In this document: piece after piece, positions 10,120 to 19,595 of the stretch
How positions within the stretch are numbered: position 1 is the first letter of the stretch
How the letters are laid out: every line of letters begins with the position of its first letter
DNA from: an uncultured Brevibacillus sp.
GTDB taxonomy: Bacteria; Bacillota; Bacilli; Brevibacillales; Brevibacillaceae
Length of the DNA: 64,000 nt
Assembly (NCBI RefSeq): GCF_947502445.1
Contig: NZ_CANMZW010000001.1
Location: forward strand, 434,001-498,000
Direction: 5' to 3'
Position numbers and translations under genes: made by a program
The notes under the pieces: model-generated
What the model saw: the letters and a program-made list of their open reading frames with translations, nothing else
Database searches by the model: none
Told to the model about the DNA's origin: nothing

Positions 10120-11154
10120 ATGCCACTACTGTCGGCCATCAGGGAAATTCGCCAAAAACAATACTCGCCGATCTATGTCCTCTACGGTCCAGAGGGCTTT
10201 CGTGCGGAAGAGTTTGTGGCTCTGGCTAGAAGGGAAATGATAGCTCCCGAGTTCAGTGATCTCAACTTGAGTGTGTACGACTGTACAGAAACGGGACTGG
10301 CGGATATTTTGCAGGATGCGGAGACATTGCCGTTTCTCGGGGAGCACCGGTTGATTATTGCCAGACAAGCCTACTTTTTAACAGGCAGCAAGCCGCCAGC
10401 AAAGGTAGAGAGTGATCCTGATGCCTTACTTAGCTATTTGCAAAACCCGCCGGACTATTCGACGCTGATTTTACATACAGAGGCAGACAAGCTGGACGAG
10501 CGTAAAAAGCTGGTTAAGACATTGCAGCAAAAAGCAAAGGTAATCCCGTTCCCCTTGTTGAAGGACGCGGATTTGTATGGCTGGGTAGAGCGCCAGGCGG
10601 ACAAATATAAGGCAGCCATCGACCGCCAGCAAGCCATGAAGCTGGTTGAGCGTGTGGGCGGCGAACTGCGTCTTCTGGATAAGGAAATTGAGAAAATGGC
10701 TTTATACGTTGGCGAGGGCGCAACGATTACAGAAGAGGTTATCGAAATGCTTGGTGCGCGTACGCTGGAGCAAGACGTATTCGCCCTGATTGAACAGGTT
10801 GCTTCTGGGCGATTGGACCTGGCACTCCGGATGATGTACGACTGCATGAAGACAGGAGAGGAGCCGATCAAGCTCCTGGCGCTTTTGGCGAGACAATTTC
10901 GCATGCTGCTCCATGTCAAGCAGTTGGCGCCGCGTGGTTATTCGCAGCAGCAAATGGCTGGGATGATCAAAATGCATCCCTATGCCGTGAAAAAGGCGAT
11001 GGAGCAAGCCAGACATTTTTCGGAGAGTTCATTGAAAAAACTGCTTGGCATACTGGCAGAGGATGATTTCCGGATGAAGTCCGGGCAGGTGGACAAGCGC
11101 CTGGCCTTGGAGCTGTTCATTACACAGGCGTATGCAGAGCGGCAACAAGCCTGA
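10120..11154 (+). CDS. holA: DNA polymerase III delta subunit
   Basis: Clamp-loader subunit that opens the beta sliding clamp. The 344-residue length fits HolA. The N-terminal AAA-like domain opens with YSPIYVLYGPEGFRAEEF (the degenerate P-loop region typical of delta), and the C-terminal collar domain contains KLLALLARQFRMLLHVKQL and a final helical region (KSGQVDKRLALELFI). ATG 10120 follows GGGAGAGAGTAACTC. A TATAAT hexamer at 10076-10081 is a likely -10. Placement next to rpsT and gpr is the standard Bacillales order. Confidence 0.95.
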   Translation: MPLLSAIREIRQKQYSPIYVLYGPEGFRAEEFVALARREMIAPEFSDLNLSVYDCTETGLADILQDAETLPFLGEHRLIIARQAYFLTGSKPPAKVESDPDALLSYLQNPPDYSTLILHTEADKLDERKKLVKTLQQKAKVIPFPLLKDADLYGWVERQADKYKAAIDRQQAMKLVERVGGELRLLDKEIEKMALYVGEGATITEEVIEMLGARTLEQDVFALIEQVASGRLDLALRMMYDCMKTGEEPIKLLALLARQFRMLLHVKQLAPRGYSQQQMAGMIKMHPYAVKKAMEQARHFSESSLKKLLGILAEDDFRMKSGQVDKRLALELFITQAYAERQQA

Positions 11155-11182
11155 GGACAAACCATTTTTTCATACATGAAAG

Positions 11183-11219
11183 AAAAAACCCCAAGAACAT
11201 GATGTTCACGGGGTTTTTT
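11183..11219. terminator. Bidirectional terminator between holA and rpsT
   Basis: AAAAAACCCC at 11183-11192 pairs with GGGGTTTTTT at 11210-11219, with an inner GAACAT/ATGTTC stem. The A and T tracts on both sides serve the two convergent genes. Confidence 0.9.
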
Positions 11220-11231
11220 GCGGTTGGTCTC

Positions 11232-11507
11232 TTACGCTACAGGAGCGCTCAGAACGTTAAGCTTTTTCATCAAACGAGACTTTTGACGGTTTGCTGCGTT
11301 TTTATGAATGAGACCTTTCGAAGCGGCCTTGTCCAGCTTTTTCACAGCCACCAGAAGAGTAGATTTAGCCAATGCTACATCGGAAGCGGCAACAGCTTTC
11401 TCAAAGCTTCTTACGGAAGTGCGCAGATCAGACTTTTGAGAAGCACGTTGAGCGCGGCGCTTTTCGATTGTTTTGGTGCGTTTAATCGCAGATTTAATGT
11501 TTGGCAT
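11232..11507 (-). CDS. rpsT: 30S ribosomal protein S20
   Basis: Binds 16S rRNA in the small subunit. The 91-residue basic protein starts MPNIKSAIKRTKTIEKRRAQRAS and ends in LIHKNAANRQKSRLMKKLN, the standard S20 helical bundle. ATG 11507 has a near-perfect AAGGAGGTGA seven bases upstream, so the longer frame reaching further upstream is not used. Encoded opposite to holA and gpr. Confidence 0.98.
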   Translation of the reverse strand: MPNIKSAIKRTKTIEKRRAQRASQKSDLRTSVRSFEKAVAASDVALAKSTLLVAVKKLDKAASKGLIHKNAANRQKSRLMKKLNVLSAPVA

Positions 11508-11557
11508 GTGTGTCACCTCCTTAGACGACCATAGACATACAGTCATACAACAAAGTA

Positions 11558-11586
11558 ATTCTAGCATGCACAGAACCCATTTGCAA
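11558..11586 (-). promoter_or_regulatory. SigA promoter of rpsT
   Basis: On the minus strand TTGCAA (11586-11581), a 17-base spacer and TAGAAT (11563-11558). Confidence 0.6.
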
Positions 11587-11596
11587 GAAAGGATTC

Positions 11597-11626
11597 GGAA
11601 TAAAAATGGGGGATTCAAGCAAGCTA
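11597..11626 (+). promoter_or_regulatory. Possible SigG promoter of gpr
   Basis: GGAATA at 11597-11602, 17 bases, then CAAGCTA at 11620-11626, close to the forespore SigG pattern (TGAATA and CATACTA). gpr is a known forespore gene. Confidence 0.4.
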
Positions 11627-11663
11627 GTAGCAGGAACAAAATGGAGGAGGGAGTCTATACAAG

Positions 11664-12764
11664 ATGGAACACAACATTGATTTGTCGGGATATTCGATTC
11701 GCACCGATTTGGCGGTGGAAGCACATGAGCTCGCACAGCAGCAAAATGAAAGCAATATTGCTGGTGTATGGCTGCAAGCAGACGATACGGAAGCAGATAT
11801 AAAAGTGACACGGCTTCATGTACAAAATGAAGAAGCAGCACAGCAAATCGGCAAAATGCCAGGGCGCTACCTGACGATTGAGGTACCCAAGCTGCGTGAC
11901 AATGATACAGCCATTGAGGAAAAGGTGGCCCAGCGATTCTCGGTCGAATTCGCGAATTTCTTGCAGGAGCTGGGGATCACTGAGGACAAAAAAGCTTTGG
12001 TGGTAGGACTGGGCAACTGGAATGTAACGCCTGATGCTCTTGGACCGATGGTTGTAGAAAATTTGCTGGTCACCAGGCACCTCTACATGCTCGCACCAGA
12101 GACGGTGGAAGAAGGCTATCGAGATGTCAGTGCGCTATCTCCGGGAGTACTCGGGATTACAGGTATAGAAACGAGTGAAATCGTCTTCGGCGTCGTGGAA
12201 AAAAGCAAGCCCGATTTCGTGATCTGTATTGATGCGCTTGCCTCGCGTGCCTTGCACCGCGTAAATACAACGATTCAAATATCGGATACGGGAATCCACC
12301 CTGGATCAGGAGTGGGCAACAAACGGAAAGCAATAGACCAGTCGACACTTGGCATACCGGTGATTGCGATCGGTGTCCCAACCGTCGTTTTTGCTTCAAC
12401 GATTGTAAATGACGCCATCACCTACTTGCTCGGTCATTTTGGACAATCGATGGTGGAGAGTAAACGAGCTTACAACAAGCTCTCACTCAGTTCATTGCCT
12501 GAACGCAAGGAGCCTTACACCGAAGATGATCTGCCGGATATGGAGTCACGCAAGACATTCATGGGTTTAGTAGGATCGCTGCCAGAAGAAGAGAAGCGGC
12601 AATTGATTCACGAGGTGCTGAGGCCGCTTGGACAAGATCTGGTGGTTACGCCAAAAGAAGTAGATGACTTCATGGAAGGGGTCGCCAATGTGATTGCAAC
12701 AGGCTTAAACCGCTCCTTGCACAGAGCTGTAGACGAAGGAAACAGTGCATCGTATACACACTAG
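11664..12764 (+). CDS. gpr: Germination protease GPR
   Basis: Aspartic-type endoprotease that degrades small acid-soluble spore proteins when spores germinate. It is 366 residues and made as a zymogen: the autocleavage region lies in SIRTDLAVEA near residues 10-19. The conserved core is seen in GVLGITGIETSEI, ICIDALASRALHRVN and TGIHPGSGVGNKR. ATG 11664 is preceded by GGAGGAGGGAG. Divergent from rpsT and followed by spoIIP, as in other Bacillales. This gene is direct evidence that the host forms endospores. Confidence 0.97.
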   Translation: MEHNIDLSGYSIRTDLAVEAHELAQQQNESNIAGVWLQADDTEADIKVTRLHVQNEEAAQQIGKMPGRYLTIEVPKLRDNDTAIEEKVAQRFSVEFANFLQELGITEDKKALVVGLGNWNVTPDALGPMVVENLLVTRHLYMLAPETVEEGYRDVSALSPGVLGITGIETSEIVFGVVEKSKPDFVICIDALASRALHRVNTTIQISDTGIHPGSGVGNKRKAIDQSTLGIPVIAIGVPTVVFASTIVNDAITYLLGHFGQSMVESKRAYNKLSLSSLPERKEPYTEDDLPDMESRKTFMGLVGSLPEEEKRQLIHEVLRPLGQDLVVTPKEVDDFMEGVANVIATGLNRSLHRAVDEGNSASYTH

Positions 12765-12917
12765 CTAGGGGAGTAATCAATCCGCTAGAGTTGGAAGAGA
12801 AAAGCTAGAAAAGGGTTCTATCGTCTCTATGACGCTCATAGGCTAAAGCATAGACAAGCGTGAACGGCTAATAGCCTGCTACGCAAGGTCAATGGCTCAG
12901 CTAGAGGAGTGAGACAG

Positions 12918-14096
12918 ATGGCGACCCTAATTCAACGCCAATTCGTTGTCCTTTCATTTATAACAGCAATTCTATTTGTATTAACCGGGGTTCTTTCACT
13001 TGGAGGCAGTCGCTTTATTATCGCCTCCTCTACCATTCAACAGGCAGCGGCGCACGTTTCTAGCCTGGCTATACTCAACTGGATGGGAAGAGAGATACCC
13101 GTATTGACCGATACCGTACAGGTCAATTCCGATCGCCGGACAAATAGCGTGTCAGGCTTTCTATTTCAACTGGCAACAAGCATTCAGCCTGGTGATTTGC
13201 GTAGTCTTTTAGGAAGAGAGCTGCCAGGGATGATGACGACGGAGGATGCCAGATATGTCGTAGCGGGGAAAGGGGCCACCCTTACTGATTTTTATGTGGA
13301 ATACCCCCCGCATCCGAAGCAGGTCATCGATGCTTCCCAGTCTATTCCGATCTCGCAGCCGACAGACCAAGACACCCCTGATCAGACGGAAGAAAAGCCC
13401 GCACCAATCGCGAAGCCAAGCACTGGTGACAAGAAGATCGTGTTTGTGTATAACTCTCACAACAGGGAGTCCTGGTACAGCGAGACAAAGCCTGTCGGAA
13501 GCTCTGTTGACCATCCAACGAAAAACATTTCGCTGGTGAGCAAGCGTTTGGCAGAAGCATTGAAAGAGAATGGCATCGGAGCTGACGTGAGTACAGAAGA
13601 CATTTATCAGCAGCTCTTGAACAATAATCAGAACTTTGCTCTTTCTTACGCCCAATCTCTCAAGGTGCTAAAAGCAGCAACGGAAAAGAACAGGGAGCTG
13701 CACTATTTCTTTGATCTCCATCGCGACACAGCACCAAGAGATCGGACCACTGCTACAATCAAGGGCAAAAGCTACGCCAGAGTGATGTTTGTCATCGGAA
13801 AAATGAACAAGAATCATGAGAAAAATGAAGCGTTTGCGACCGAGCTGCACAAGCTGATGGAGAAAATGTACCCGGATCTCTCGCGTGGCGTGATGGAAAA
13901 AGGAGCAAAAACTGGTCATGCCGAGTATAACCAGTCCATCTCTCCGGGAAGCCTGTTAATGGAAATAGGTGGAACGGAAAACACGTTGCAGGAAAGCCTG
14001 AACACGGCAGAAGCATTGGCAGATGTTTTCGCCGCGTATTATCTGCAAGCGGAAAAAGTGGGAAAACCGGTAGCGGAAGAGCCGGCGAAGAGGTGA
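12918..14096 (+). CDS. spoIIP: Stage II sporulation protein P
   Basis: Amidase/endopeptidase of the SpoIIDMP peptidoglycan machine that drives engulfment. The 392-residue protein has an N-terminal membrane helix (FITAILFVLTGVLSLGG), a linker rich in Pro/Gln/Asp, and the SpoIIP catalytic domain beginning KKIVFVYNSHNRESW, with FFDLHRDTAPR and a late LLMEIGGTENTL. ATG 12918 was chosen over GTG 12909 because GAGGAGTGA sits just upstream of it. The stop overlaps the start region of yqxA, so both are probably made together in the mother cell. Confidence 0.95.
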   Translation: MATLIQRQFVVLSFITAILFVLTGVLSLGGSRFIIASSTIQQAAAHVSSLAILNWMGREIPVLTDTVQVNSDRRTNSVSGFLFQLATSIQPGDLRSLLGRELPGMMTTEDARYVVAGKGATLTDFYVEYPPHPKQVIDASQSIPISQPTDQDTPDQTEEKPAPIAKPSTGDKKIVFVYNSHNRESWYSETKPVGSSVDHPTKNISLVSKRLAEALKENGIGADVSTEDIYQQLLNNNQNFALSYAQSLKVLKAATEKNRELHYFFDLHRDTAPRDRTTATIKGKSYARVMFVIGKMNKNHEKNEAFATELHKLMEKMYPDLSRGVMEKGAKTGHAEYNQSISPGSLLMEIGGTENTLQESLNTAEALADVFAAYYLQAEKVGKPVAEEPAKR

Positions 14097-14101
14097 CGGG
14101 T

Positions 14102-14410
14102 ATGAGTGTGACAGTAAGGCTGACAGGACTTCTGGTGGTACTACTTATCGGGGTAGTGATCGGCTTGCAAACGGCTGAGCGTGGCATCTCCAAAGTAAGC
14201 GGGATACCAGAAGAGGCGGCGCAAACCTTTTATATTAAAAAAGTAGAGCAGGGACAAATGGAGATTGCGGTCATGGGCAAGCAGGTGCAAACGGCTGACC
14301 CTAACAAAATGGTCAACTACGTTAGTCGGATGGGCTTGACTCTTGGCAGCAGTATCAAGGACGGCGCGAAAACGTTTGTCGATTGGATAGGCGGATATTT
14401 TGAACCGTAG
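14102..14410 (+). CDS. yqxA: YqxA-like small membrane protein (DUF3679 type)
   Basis: A 102-residue protein with one N-terminal membrane helix (LTGLLVVLLIGVVIGLQTAE) and a short extracytoplasmic tail. It follows spoIIP, the position of yqxA in Bacillus, where it lies between spoIIP and lepA. Start ATG 14102 was chosen because GAGGTG stands six bases upstream; GTG 14093 overlaps the end of spoIIP. Function unknown; a sporulation link is inferred from position. In this genome lepA has been pushed about 15 kb away. Confidence 0.75.
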   Translation: MSVTVRLTGLLVVLLIGVVIGLQTAERGISKVSGIPEEAAQTFYIKKVEQGQMEIAVMGKQVQTADPNKMVNYVSRMGLTLGSSIKDGAKTFVDWIGGYFEP

Positions 14411-14461
14411 AGATTGTTTATGTGCAAAAAGATGGGATGTAAAAAGCCTCAGTGACAAAAG

Positions 14462-14482
14462 ACCCGTTCCGACGGGTTTTTT
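14462..14482 (+). terminator. Terminator after yqxA
   Basis: ACCCGT-TCCG-ACGGGT hairpin followed by a run of T. Confidence 0.85.
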
Positions 14483-14641
14483 GCGTGTGAGCCAGTCCTA
14501 TTCCGAAAATTGGAAAATATTGAGCGGCGTAGGCATGGCTTGACCCCATTACGCTATGAAAGGCATTTTTCCTATGCAAAGCGTTAATGGAAACAAGCGA
14601 GAATATTATCTGTAAAAATATAATTTTTTGAATATATTGCA

Positions 14642-14669
14642 TTGCCAAAAAATTGAATAAATGTAATAA
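14642..14669 (+). promoter_or_regulatory. Likely SigA promoter of the dpp operon
   Basis: TTGCCA at 14642-14647, 16 bases, TAATAA at 14664-14669 within an AT-rich stretch, about 55 bases before the first transporter gene. Confidence 0.5.
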
Positions 14670-14723
14670 TGTCTACTGATAGATCTTTTTTTACTTCATA
14701 TTTCGGTGTGAGAGGTGAGCCAC

Positions 14724-15692
14724 GTGTCACATCCTGTCCTTCAAATTGAAAACCTGCAGACACATTTTTTTACGGACCGCGGCCAAATCCCAGCCGTTGA
14801 CGGTGTTTCGATCACGGTAAACAAAGGGGAAGTAGTTGGTATTGTAGGGGAGTCCGGCTGTGGAAAAAGTGTAACCTCCCTCTCTGTAATGAAATTGGTG
14901 CCAAACCCTCCTGGGAAAATTGTCGGAGGGGCAATCAAGTTCAAAGGGGAAGACCTCGTTTCCGTAGATGAAAAGCGGATGCGAGCCATACGCGGTAACG
15001 AAATCGCGATGATTTTTCAGGAGCCGATGACCTCGCTCAATCCCGTTTTTACGATTGGCGATCAAATCGGTGAATCCGTCCGATTACATACGAAGGCTGG
15101 CAAAAAGGAAGCGAAGCAGCGAGCCGTTGAAATGCTGAGAAAGGTCGGGATTCCAAGAGCAGAGTCAATCGTGGATGAATATCCACATCAGCTCTCGGGA
15201 GGGATGCGTCAGCGTGTCATGATCGCCATGGCGATGGCCTGTAATCCTGAGCTGTTGATTGCGGACGAGCCTACAACTGCACTGGATGTGACGATTCAGG
15301 CGCAAATTCTTGACTTGATGCGACAGCTCAATCGGGAAGCGGATACCGCCATTTTATTGATAACGCATGATCTTGGTGTCGTTGCGGAGATGTGCCACCG
15401 TGTTGTGGTTATGTATGCAGGTAATGTGATTGAGGAAGGTGATGTTCGGAGTATTTTGAAAAGTCCGAAACATCCGTACACAATCGGTCTGCTTCACTCG
15501 CTTCCAAGATTGGAAGAATCACAGGAACGCCTGTATTCCATTCCGGGAAATGTGCCTATTCCAGGCTCGCTTACCGTTGGTTGCCGATTTGCGCCCAGGT
15601 GTGAACAGGTAACAGACAAATGCCGCCAAGAGATGCCTGAGCTGAAGGTCGTCGGGGAAAATCATCGCTCCCGATGCTGGCTGGGCGAATAA
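14724..15692 (+). CDS. dppD: Peptide ABC transporter ATPase, DppD type
   Basis: One of two ATPases energising dipeptide/oligopeptide import. 322 residues: Walker A GESGCGKS near residue 43, Q-loop FQEPMTSLNP, signature LSGGMRQRV, Walker B LLIADEPTTALDV, switch His in ITHD, and the C-terminal oligopeptide-transporter extension with a Cys cluster (CRFAPRCEQVTDKCRQ) characteristic of the OppD/DppD group. GTG 14724 is preferred over GTG 14715 because AGAGGTGA precedes it at proper distance. First gene of a five-gene operon ordered D-F-A-B-C; the true substrate (peptide, nickel complex, glutathione) is not settled by sequence. Confidence 0.9.
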   Translation: MSHPVLQIENLQTHFFTDRGQIPAVDGVSITVNKGEVVGIVGESGCGKSVTSLSVMKLVPNPPGKIVGGAIKFKGEDLVSVDEKRMRAIRGNEIAMIFQEPMTSLNPVFTIGDQIGESVRLHTKAGKKEAKQRAVEMLRKVGIPRAESIVDEYPHQLSGGMRQRVMIAMAMACNPELLIADEPTTALDVTIQAQILDLMRQLNREADTAILLITHDLGVVAEMCHRVVVMYAGNVIEEGDVRSILKSPKHPYTIGLLHSLPRLEESQERLYSIPGNVPIPGSLTVGCRFAPRCEQVTDKCRQEMPELKVVGENHRSRCWLGE

Positions 15693-15710
15693 CCCGAGAG
15701 GAGCATGCTG

Positions 15711-16682
15711 GTGACTGAAGAACTTCTTGTTGTCAAAAACTTGAAAAAATACTATCCCATCACAGGCGGTGTTCTTGGGGGAGTAGTAGGTTTGGTAAAG
15801 GCGGTTGACGATGTATCGTTTACCGTACGGCGTGGAGAAACATTGGGGCTGGTTGGCGAAAGCGGATGCGGAAAGTCAACGACAGGACGCTCCTTGCTGC
15901 GATTGATTGAGCCGACTGAAGGGGAGATTACCTTTGACGGTGTCAACGTCATGTCTCTTTCGGCAGATGACATGCGCAAAATGCGTCGAGACATGCAGAT
16001 TGTTTTCCAAGATCCGTTCGCCTCTCTTAATCCTCGTCATAATGTTGAGAAGATTCTGGAAGAACCACTCATCGTACATAATATCGGAACAGCTGCGGGG
16101 CGCAAAAAAAGGGTGCAGGAAATGCTAGAAGTCGTTGGGCTGAGCAGCTATCACGCCAGACGCTATCCTCACCAATTCAGCGGAGGCCAGCGGCAGCGTA
16201 TCGGAATTGCACGTGCCCTCATGTTAAATCCAAAGCTGATAGTGGCCGACGAACCTGTCTCAGCCCTCGATGTCTCCATCCAGTCACAGGTGCTGAACCT
16301 GATGCAGGATCTGCAGCGCGATTTGGGTCTTACCTACCTGTTCATCGCTCATGATTTAAGTGTAGTACGTCACATTAGCGATCGTGTCGGTGTGATGTAT
16401 TTAGGGCGAATCGTCGAGCTGAGCACAAGCAGCCAGCTCTACAACAATCCCCTCCACCCTTATACACAGGCATTGCTGTCAGCTGTGCCCACTCCAGACC
16501 CGGACGCTGCGAGAGAGAGGGTAATCCTCCAAGGCGATGTTCCGAGCCCGGCCAATCCTCCAAGTGGATGTACCTTTCACACGCGTTGTCCACATGTGAC
16601 CGACGAATGCCGCAACGTTCGCCCTGTTTTCCAAGACGTGGGTGACGGACATTTTGTTGCCTGTCATTTATACAAGGCATAG
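15711..16682 (+). CDS. dppF: Peptide ABC transporter ATPase, DppF type
   Basis: The partner ATPase of DppD. 323 residues with Walker [20 protein letters not shown], signature FSGGQRQRI, Walker [14 protein letters not shown] and the C-terminal [14 protein letters not shown] region. AGAGGAG is only one base before ATG 15705 but seven before GTG 15711, so GTG 15711 is the more likely start. It lies 18 bases after dppD. Confidence 0.9.
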   Translation: MTEELLVVKNLKKYYPITGGVLGGVVGLVKAVDDVSFTVRRGETLGLVGESGCGKSTTGRSLLRLIEPTEGEITFDGVNVMSLSADDMRKMRRDMQIVFQDPFASLNPRHNVEKILEEPLIVHNIGTAAGRKKRVQEMLEVVGLSSYHARRYPHQFSGGQRQRIGIARALMLNPKLIVADEPVSALDVSIQSQVLNLMQDLQRDLGLTYLFIAHDLSVVRHISDRVGVMYLGRIVELSTSSQLYNNPLHPYTQALLSAVPTPDPDAARERVILQGDVPSPANPPSGCTFHTRCPHVTDECRNVRPVFQDVGDGHFVACHLYKA

Positions 16683-16793
16683 CTTGCGATCATCGTCGTT
16701 TGTGTAGAAGCGCTTTAAAGGGGGGATGCGCGGGAGATTCTACTCTATCTACCATATGGTACTAGCTGTCATTTTAGAAGAGGGGGTTATTTC

Positions 16794-18461
16794 ATGAAGA
16801 AGAGAGTACTCTCCGGAGCTATGACCAGTCTGTTGGCATTGTCCATGCTGCTTGCTGGTTGCGGTGGAGCTCAAACAACAACACAGGCGCCGGCAGAACA
16901 GCCAAAGACAGAAGCGCCGGCAACTACGCCAGCTGCAGAACCGGCAAAAGCTGGTCCTAAGCAGCTGATCATTGGCCGTGGCGGCGATACGGTTGGACTT
17001 GACCCGATTGCTCAGACGGATGGCGAATCCTTCAAGGTAACGGAAAACGTATTTGATACGCTGGTTGGCTACGCCGAGGAAACGACTGAAGTCGTACCTT
17101 CCCTTGCAGAGAAATGGGAAATCGCTCCGGATGGTTTGACGTATACGTTCCATTTGCGTAGCGGAGTCAAATTCCACGATGGAACGGATTTCAATGCGGA
17201 AGCAGTAAAATGGAACTTTGAGCGCTGGAGCGACAAGAGCCATCCACAACATAACAAGGAAGGCTTTGAGTATTACAACGATATGTTCGGCGGATACAAG
17301 GGCGACGAGACTCATGTAATCAAATCTGTTGAAGCTGTAGATGCACAAACCGTGAAATTTACGTTGAACCGTCCTTTGGCACCATTTATCCAAAACCTGG
17401 GTATGTCTTGCTTCGCGATTGCTTCTCCAAAAGCAGTACAAGAAGCGGGGCCAGAGAAATTCAATGAAAAGCCTGTCGGAACAGGCCCATTCAAGTTCGT
17501 AGAGTGGAAGCGTAACGACACGATTACATTGGAAAAGAACCCGGATTACTGGAATGCTGGCTTCCCAAAACTAGATAAGCTCGTATTCAAAGTGATTCCT
17601 GAGAACACAGCTCGTTTGACAGCACTCACTTCCGGTGAAATCGACATGATGGACGGTCTGAACCCGGATGATGCTCAAACGGTAAAAGACAACGGTGATC
17701 TCCAACTGATCCTGCGTCCTTCCATGAACCTCGGTTTTGTCGGCTTCAACATTGAGAAAAAGCCACTCGACAATCCAAAGGTACGTGAGGCGCTTGCGTA
17801 CGCAATCAACAAGCCAGCAATCATCGAAGCATTCTTCGCAGGTCTGGGTCAACCAGCGGTGAACCCAATGCCACCTTCTATTTGGGGTCACAACAACGAA
17901 ATCAAGGATCGTGAGTTCAGCATCGACAAGGCAAAACAATTGCTGAGTGATGCAGGCTTCCCGAACGGCTTCAAAATCAAGTTCTGGGCTATGCCAGTTG
18001 CTCGTCCGTACATGCCAGACGGTGTGAAAATTGCCGAAGCGATTCAGCAAGACTTGAAAAAAATCGGCGTAGAAGCCGAAATCGTTACGATGGAATGGGC
18101 TACCTACCTGGAAAAAACCAAAAAAGGTGAGCAAGAAATGTTCATGCTTGGCTGGACTGGTGACAATGGAGACCCAGACAACTTCCTCGCCACCTTGCTC
18201 GATAAGAATAACATCGGCGGTAACAACCGTACTCGTTGGGCAAACGAAGATGCGCACAAGCTGCTGATGTCTGCACAATCTGCAACTACAAAAGAAGAGC
18301 GCGAAAAACTGTACTATCAAGTTCAGGAAATCATCTTCAAGGATGTGCCAATGGTACCGCTGGCTCACTCCACACCAGCTCTGGCTGCCAGAGCAAACAT
18401 CATCGACTACAAGCCGCATCCAAAAGGATCGGAGAGCTTGGAAAAGGTTGATCTGAAGTAA
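16794..18461 (+). CDS. dppA: Peptide-binding lipoprotein, DppA type
   Basis: Extracellular solute receptor (SBP family 5) of the transporter, 555 residues. A lipoprotein signal peptide ends in the lipobox LLAGC near residue 23. A Thr/Pro/Ala linker (TTTQAPAEQPKTEAPATTPA) follows, then the family 5 fold, with SLAEKWEIAPDGLTYTFHLR and VGTGPFKFVEWKRND as recognisable blocks. The ATG has AGAGGGGG upstream. It lies about 110 bases after dppF and before the permease genes; a strong terminator follows it, which would make the receptor message more abundant than the permease message. Confidence 0.92.
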   Translation: MKKRVLSGAMTSLLALSMLLAGCGGAQTTTQAPAEQPKTEAPATTPAAEPAKAGPKQLIIGRGGDTVGLDPIAQTDGESFKVTENVFDTLVGYAEETTEVVPSLAEKWEIAPDGLTYTFHLRSGVKFHDGTDFNAEAVKWNFERWSDKSHPQHNKEGFEYYNDMFGGYKGDETHVIKSVEAVDAQTVKFTLNRPLAPFIQNLGMSCFAIASPKAVQEAGPEKFNEKPVGTGPFKFVEWKRNDTITLEKNPDYWNAGFPKLDKLVFKVIPENTARLTALTSGEIDMMDGLNPDDAQTVKDNGDLQLILRPSMNLGFVGFNIEKKPLDNPKVREALAYAINKPAIIEAFFAGLGQPAVNPMPPSIWGHNNEIKDREFSIDKAKQLLSDAGFPNGFKIKFWAMPVARPYMPDGVKIAEAIQQDLKKIGVEAEIVTMEWATYLEKTKKGEQEMFMLGWTGDNGDPDNFLATLLDKNNIGGNNRTRWANEDAHKLLMSAQSATTKEEREKLYYQVQEIIFKDVPMVPLAHSTPALAARANIIDYKPHPKGSESLEKVDLK

Positions 18462-18490
18462 AAATCTGTGAAGTAGGGTAGCAGTTTATA

Positions 18491-18531
18491 GGGTAAGAGG
18501 AGAAACACCCTCTTCTTACCCTTTCTTTTTT
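18491..18531 (+). terminator. Intra-operon terminator after dppA
   Basis: GGGTAAGAGGAG at 18491-18502 pairs with CTCTTCTTACCC at 18510-18521, then a T-rich run. It probably gives partial termination, raising the ratio of receptor to permease. Confidence 0.8.
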
Positions 18532-18569
18532 CACCCCAGCACTTATTTTTTTGCAAGGAAAGCGAGGAG

Positions 18570-19580
18570 ATGGCATTGCTATCTTACAGCATCCGAAGAG
18601 TTCTTATGCTCATCCCCGTTCTACTGGGCATGTCCATCGTCGTATTTTCCATCATCCGTGCTATTCCAGGCGATCCGGCCCTGACGATTTTGGGAGAAAA
18701 AGCAAGTCCCAAGGCTATTGAAGACTTACGAGAAGTACTAGGCTTGAACAATCCATGGTACATCCAATATTTTGACTATCTGAAGCAAATTATCACTGGC
18801 GATTTGGGAGTGTCACTGCACTCGGGTGCAAGTATTACACAGGAAATCGGTCCTTATTTGGCGGCAACCACAGAACTGACGATTGTCAGTATGTTATTCG
18901 CTGTAATAATTGGAGTGAATGCGGGAATTTTGTCCGCTTGGAAACAAAACTCCTGGTTTGACTACTGTGCGATGTTGATCGCCTTGATCGGTGTATCCAT
19001 GCCAATTTTCTGGCTGGGTCTGATGGAGCAATGGTTTTTTGCCCAAGAACTCAAATGGCTGCCATCAGTTGGTCGTGACAATTCGCGTAATCCCATAGAG
19101 GCAATTACGCAGTTTTATATACTGGATACGATAATCGCAGGGCAATGGGATCAGCTGTGGGAAGTAATCAAGCACTTGATTTTGCCTGGAATTGCTCTTG
19201 GTACAATCCCGATGGCGATCATTGCGCGGATTACCCGTTCCAGCATGCTCGAAGTGATGCGTGCTGACTATGTACGTACAGCACGTGCAAAAGGCTTGGC
19301 CCAGTTTTGGGTGGTGTACAAGCATGCCTTGAAAAACGCCATGATTCCCGTGCTGACTGTAATCGGTTTGCAGACGGGCTTACTGCTTGGCGGGGCCGTG
19401 TTGACGGAAACGATCTTTGGATGGCCTGGCGTTGGTCGATACATTTTTACGGCGATCGGGAATCGTGATTATCCCGTGATTCAATCTGGTATTCTCGTAA
19501 TCGCTACCATCTTTGTTTTGATTAATCTGTTAGTGGACCTGTTGTATGCCTATGTAGATCCGCGCATCAAATACCGCTAG
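18570..19580 (+). CDS. dppB: Peptide ABC transporter permease, DppB type
   Basis: 336-residue membrane permease with six predicted helices. The N-terminus SIRRVLMLIPVLLGMSIVVF is typical of DppB/OppB, and the EAA loop that docks the ATPase is DYVRTARAKGLAQFWVVYKH. The C-terminus DLLYAYVDPRIKYR is the usual end of the family. ATG 18570 follows GCGAGGAG. Pairs with DppC 15 bases downstream. Confidence 0.93.
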   Translation: MALLSYSIRRVLMLIPVLLGMSIVVFSIIRAIPGDPALTILGEKASPKAIEDLREVLGLNNPWYIQYFDYLKQIITGDLGVSLHSGASITQEIGPYLAATTELTIVSMLFAVIIGVNAGILSAWKQNSWFDYCAMLIALIGVSMPIFWLGLMEQWFFAQELKWLPSVGRDNSRNPIEAITQFYILDTIIAGQWDQLWEVIKHLILPGIALGTIPMAIIARITRSSMLEVMRADYVRTARAKGLAQFWVVYKHALKNAMIPVLTVIGLQTGLLLGGAVLTETIFGWPGVGRYIFTAIGNRDYPVIQSGILVIATIFVLINLLVDLLYAYVDPRIKYR

Positions 19581-19595
19581 GGAGGTGGAGGAGAC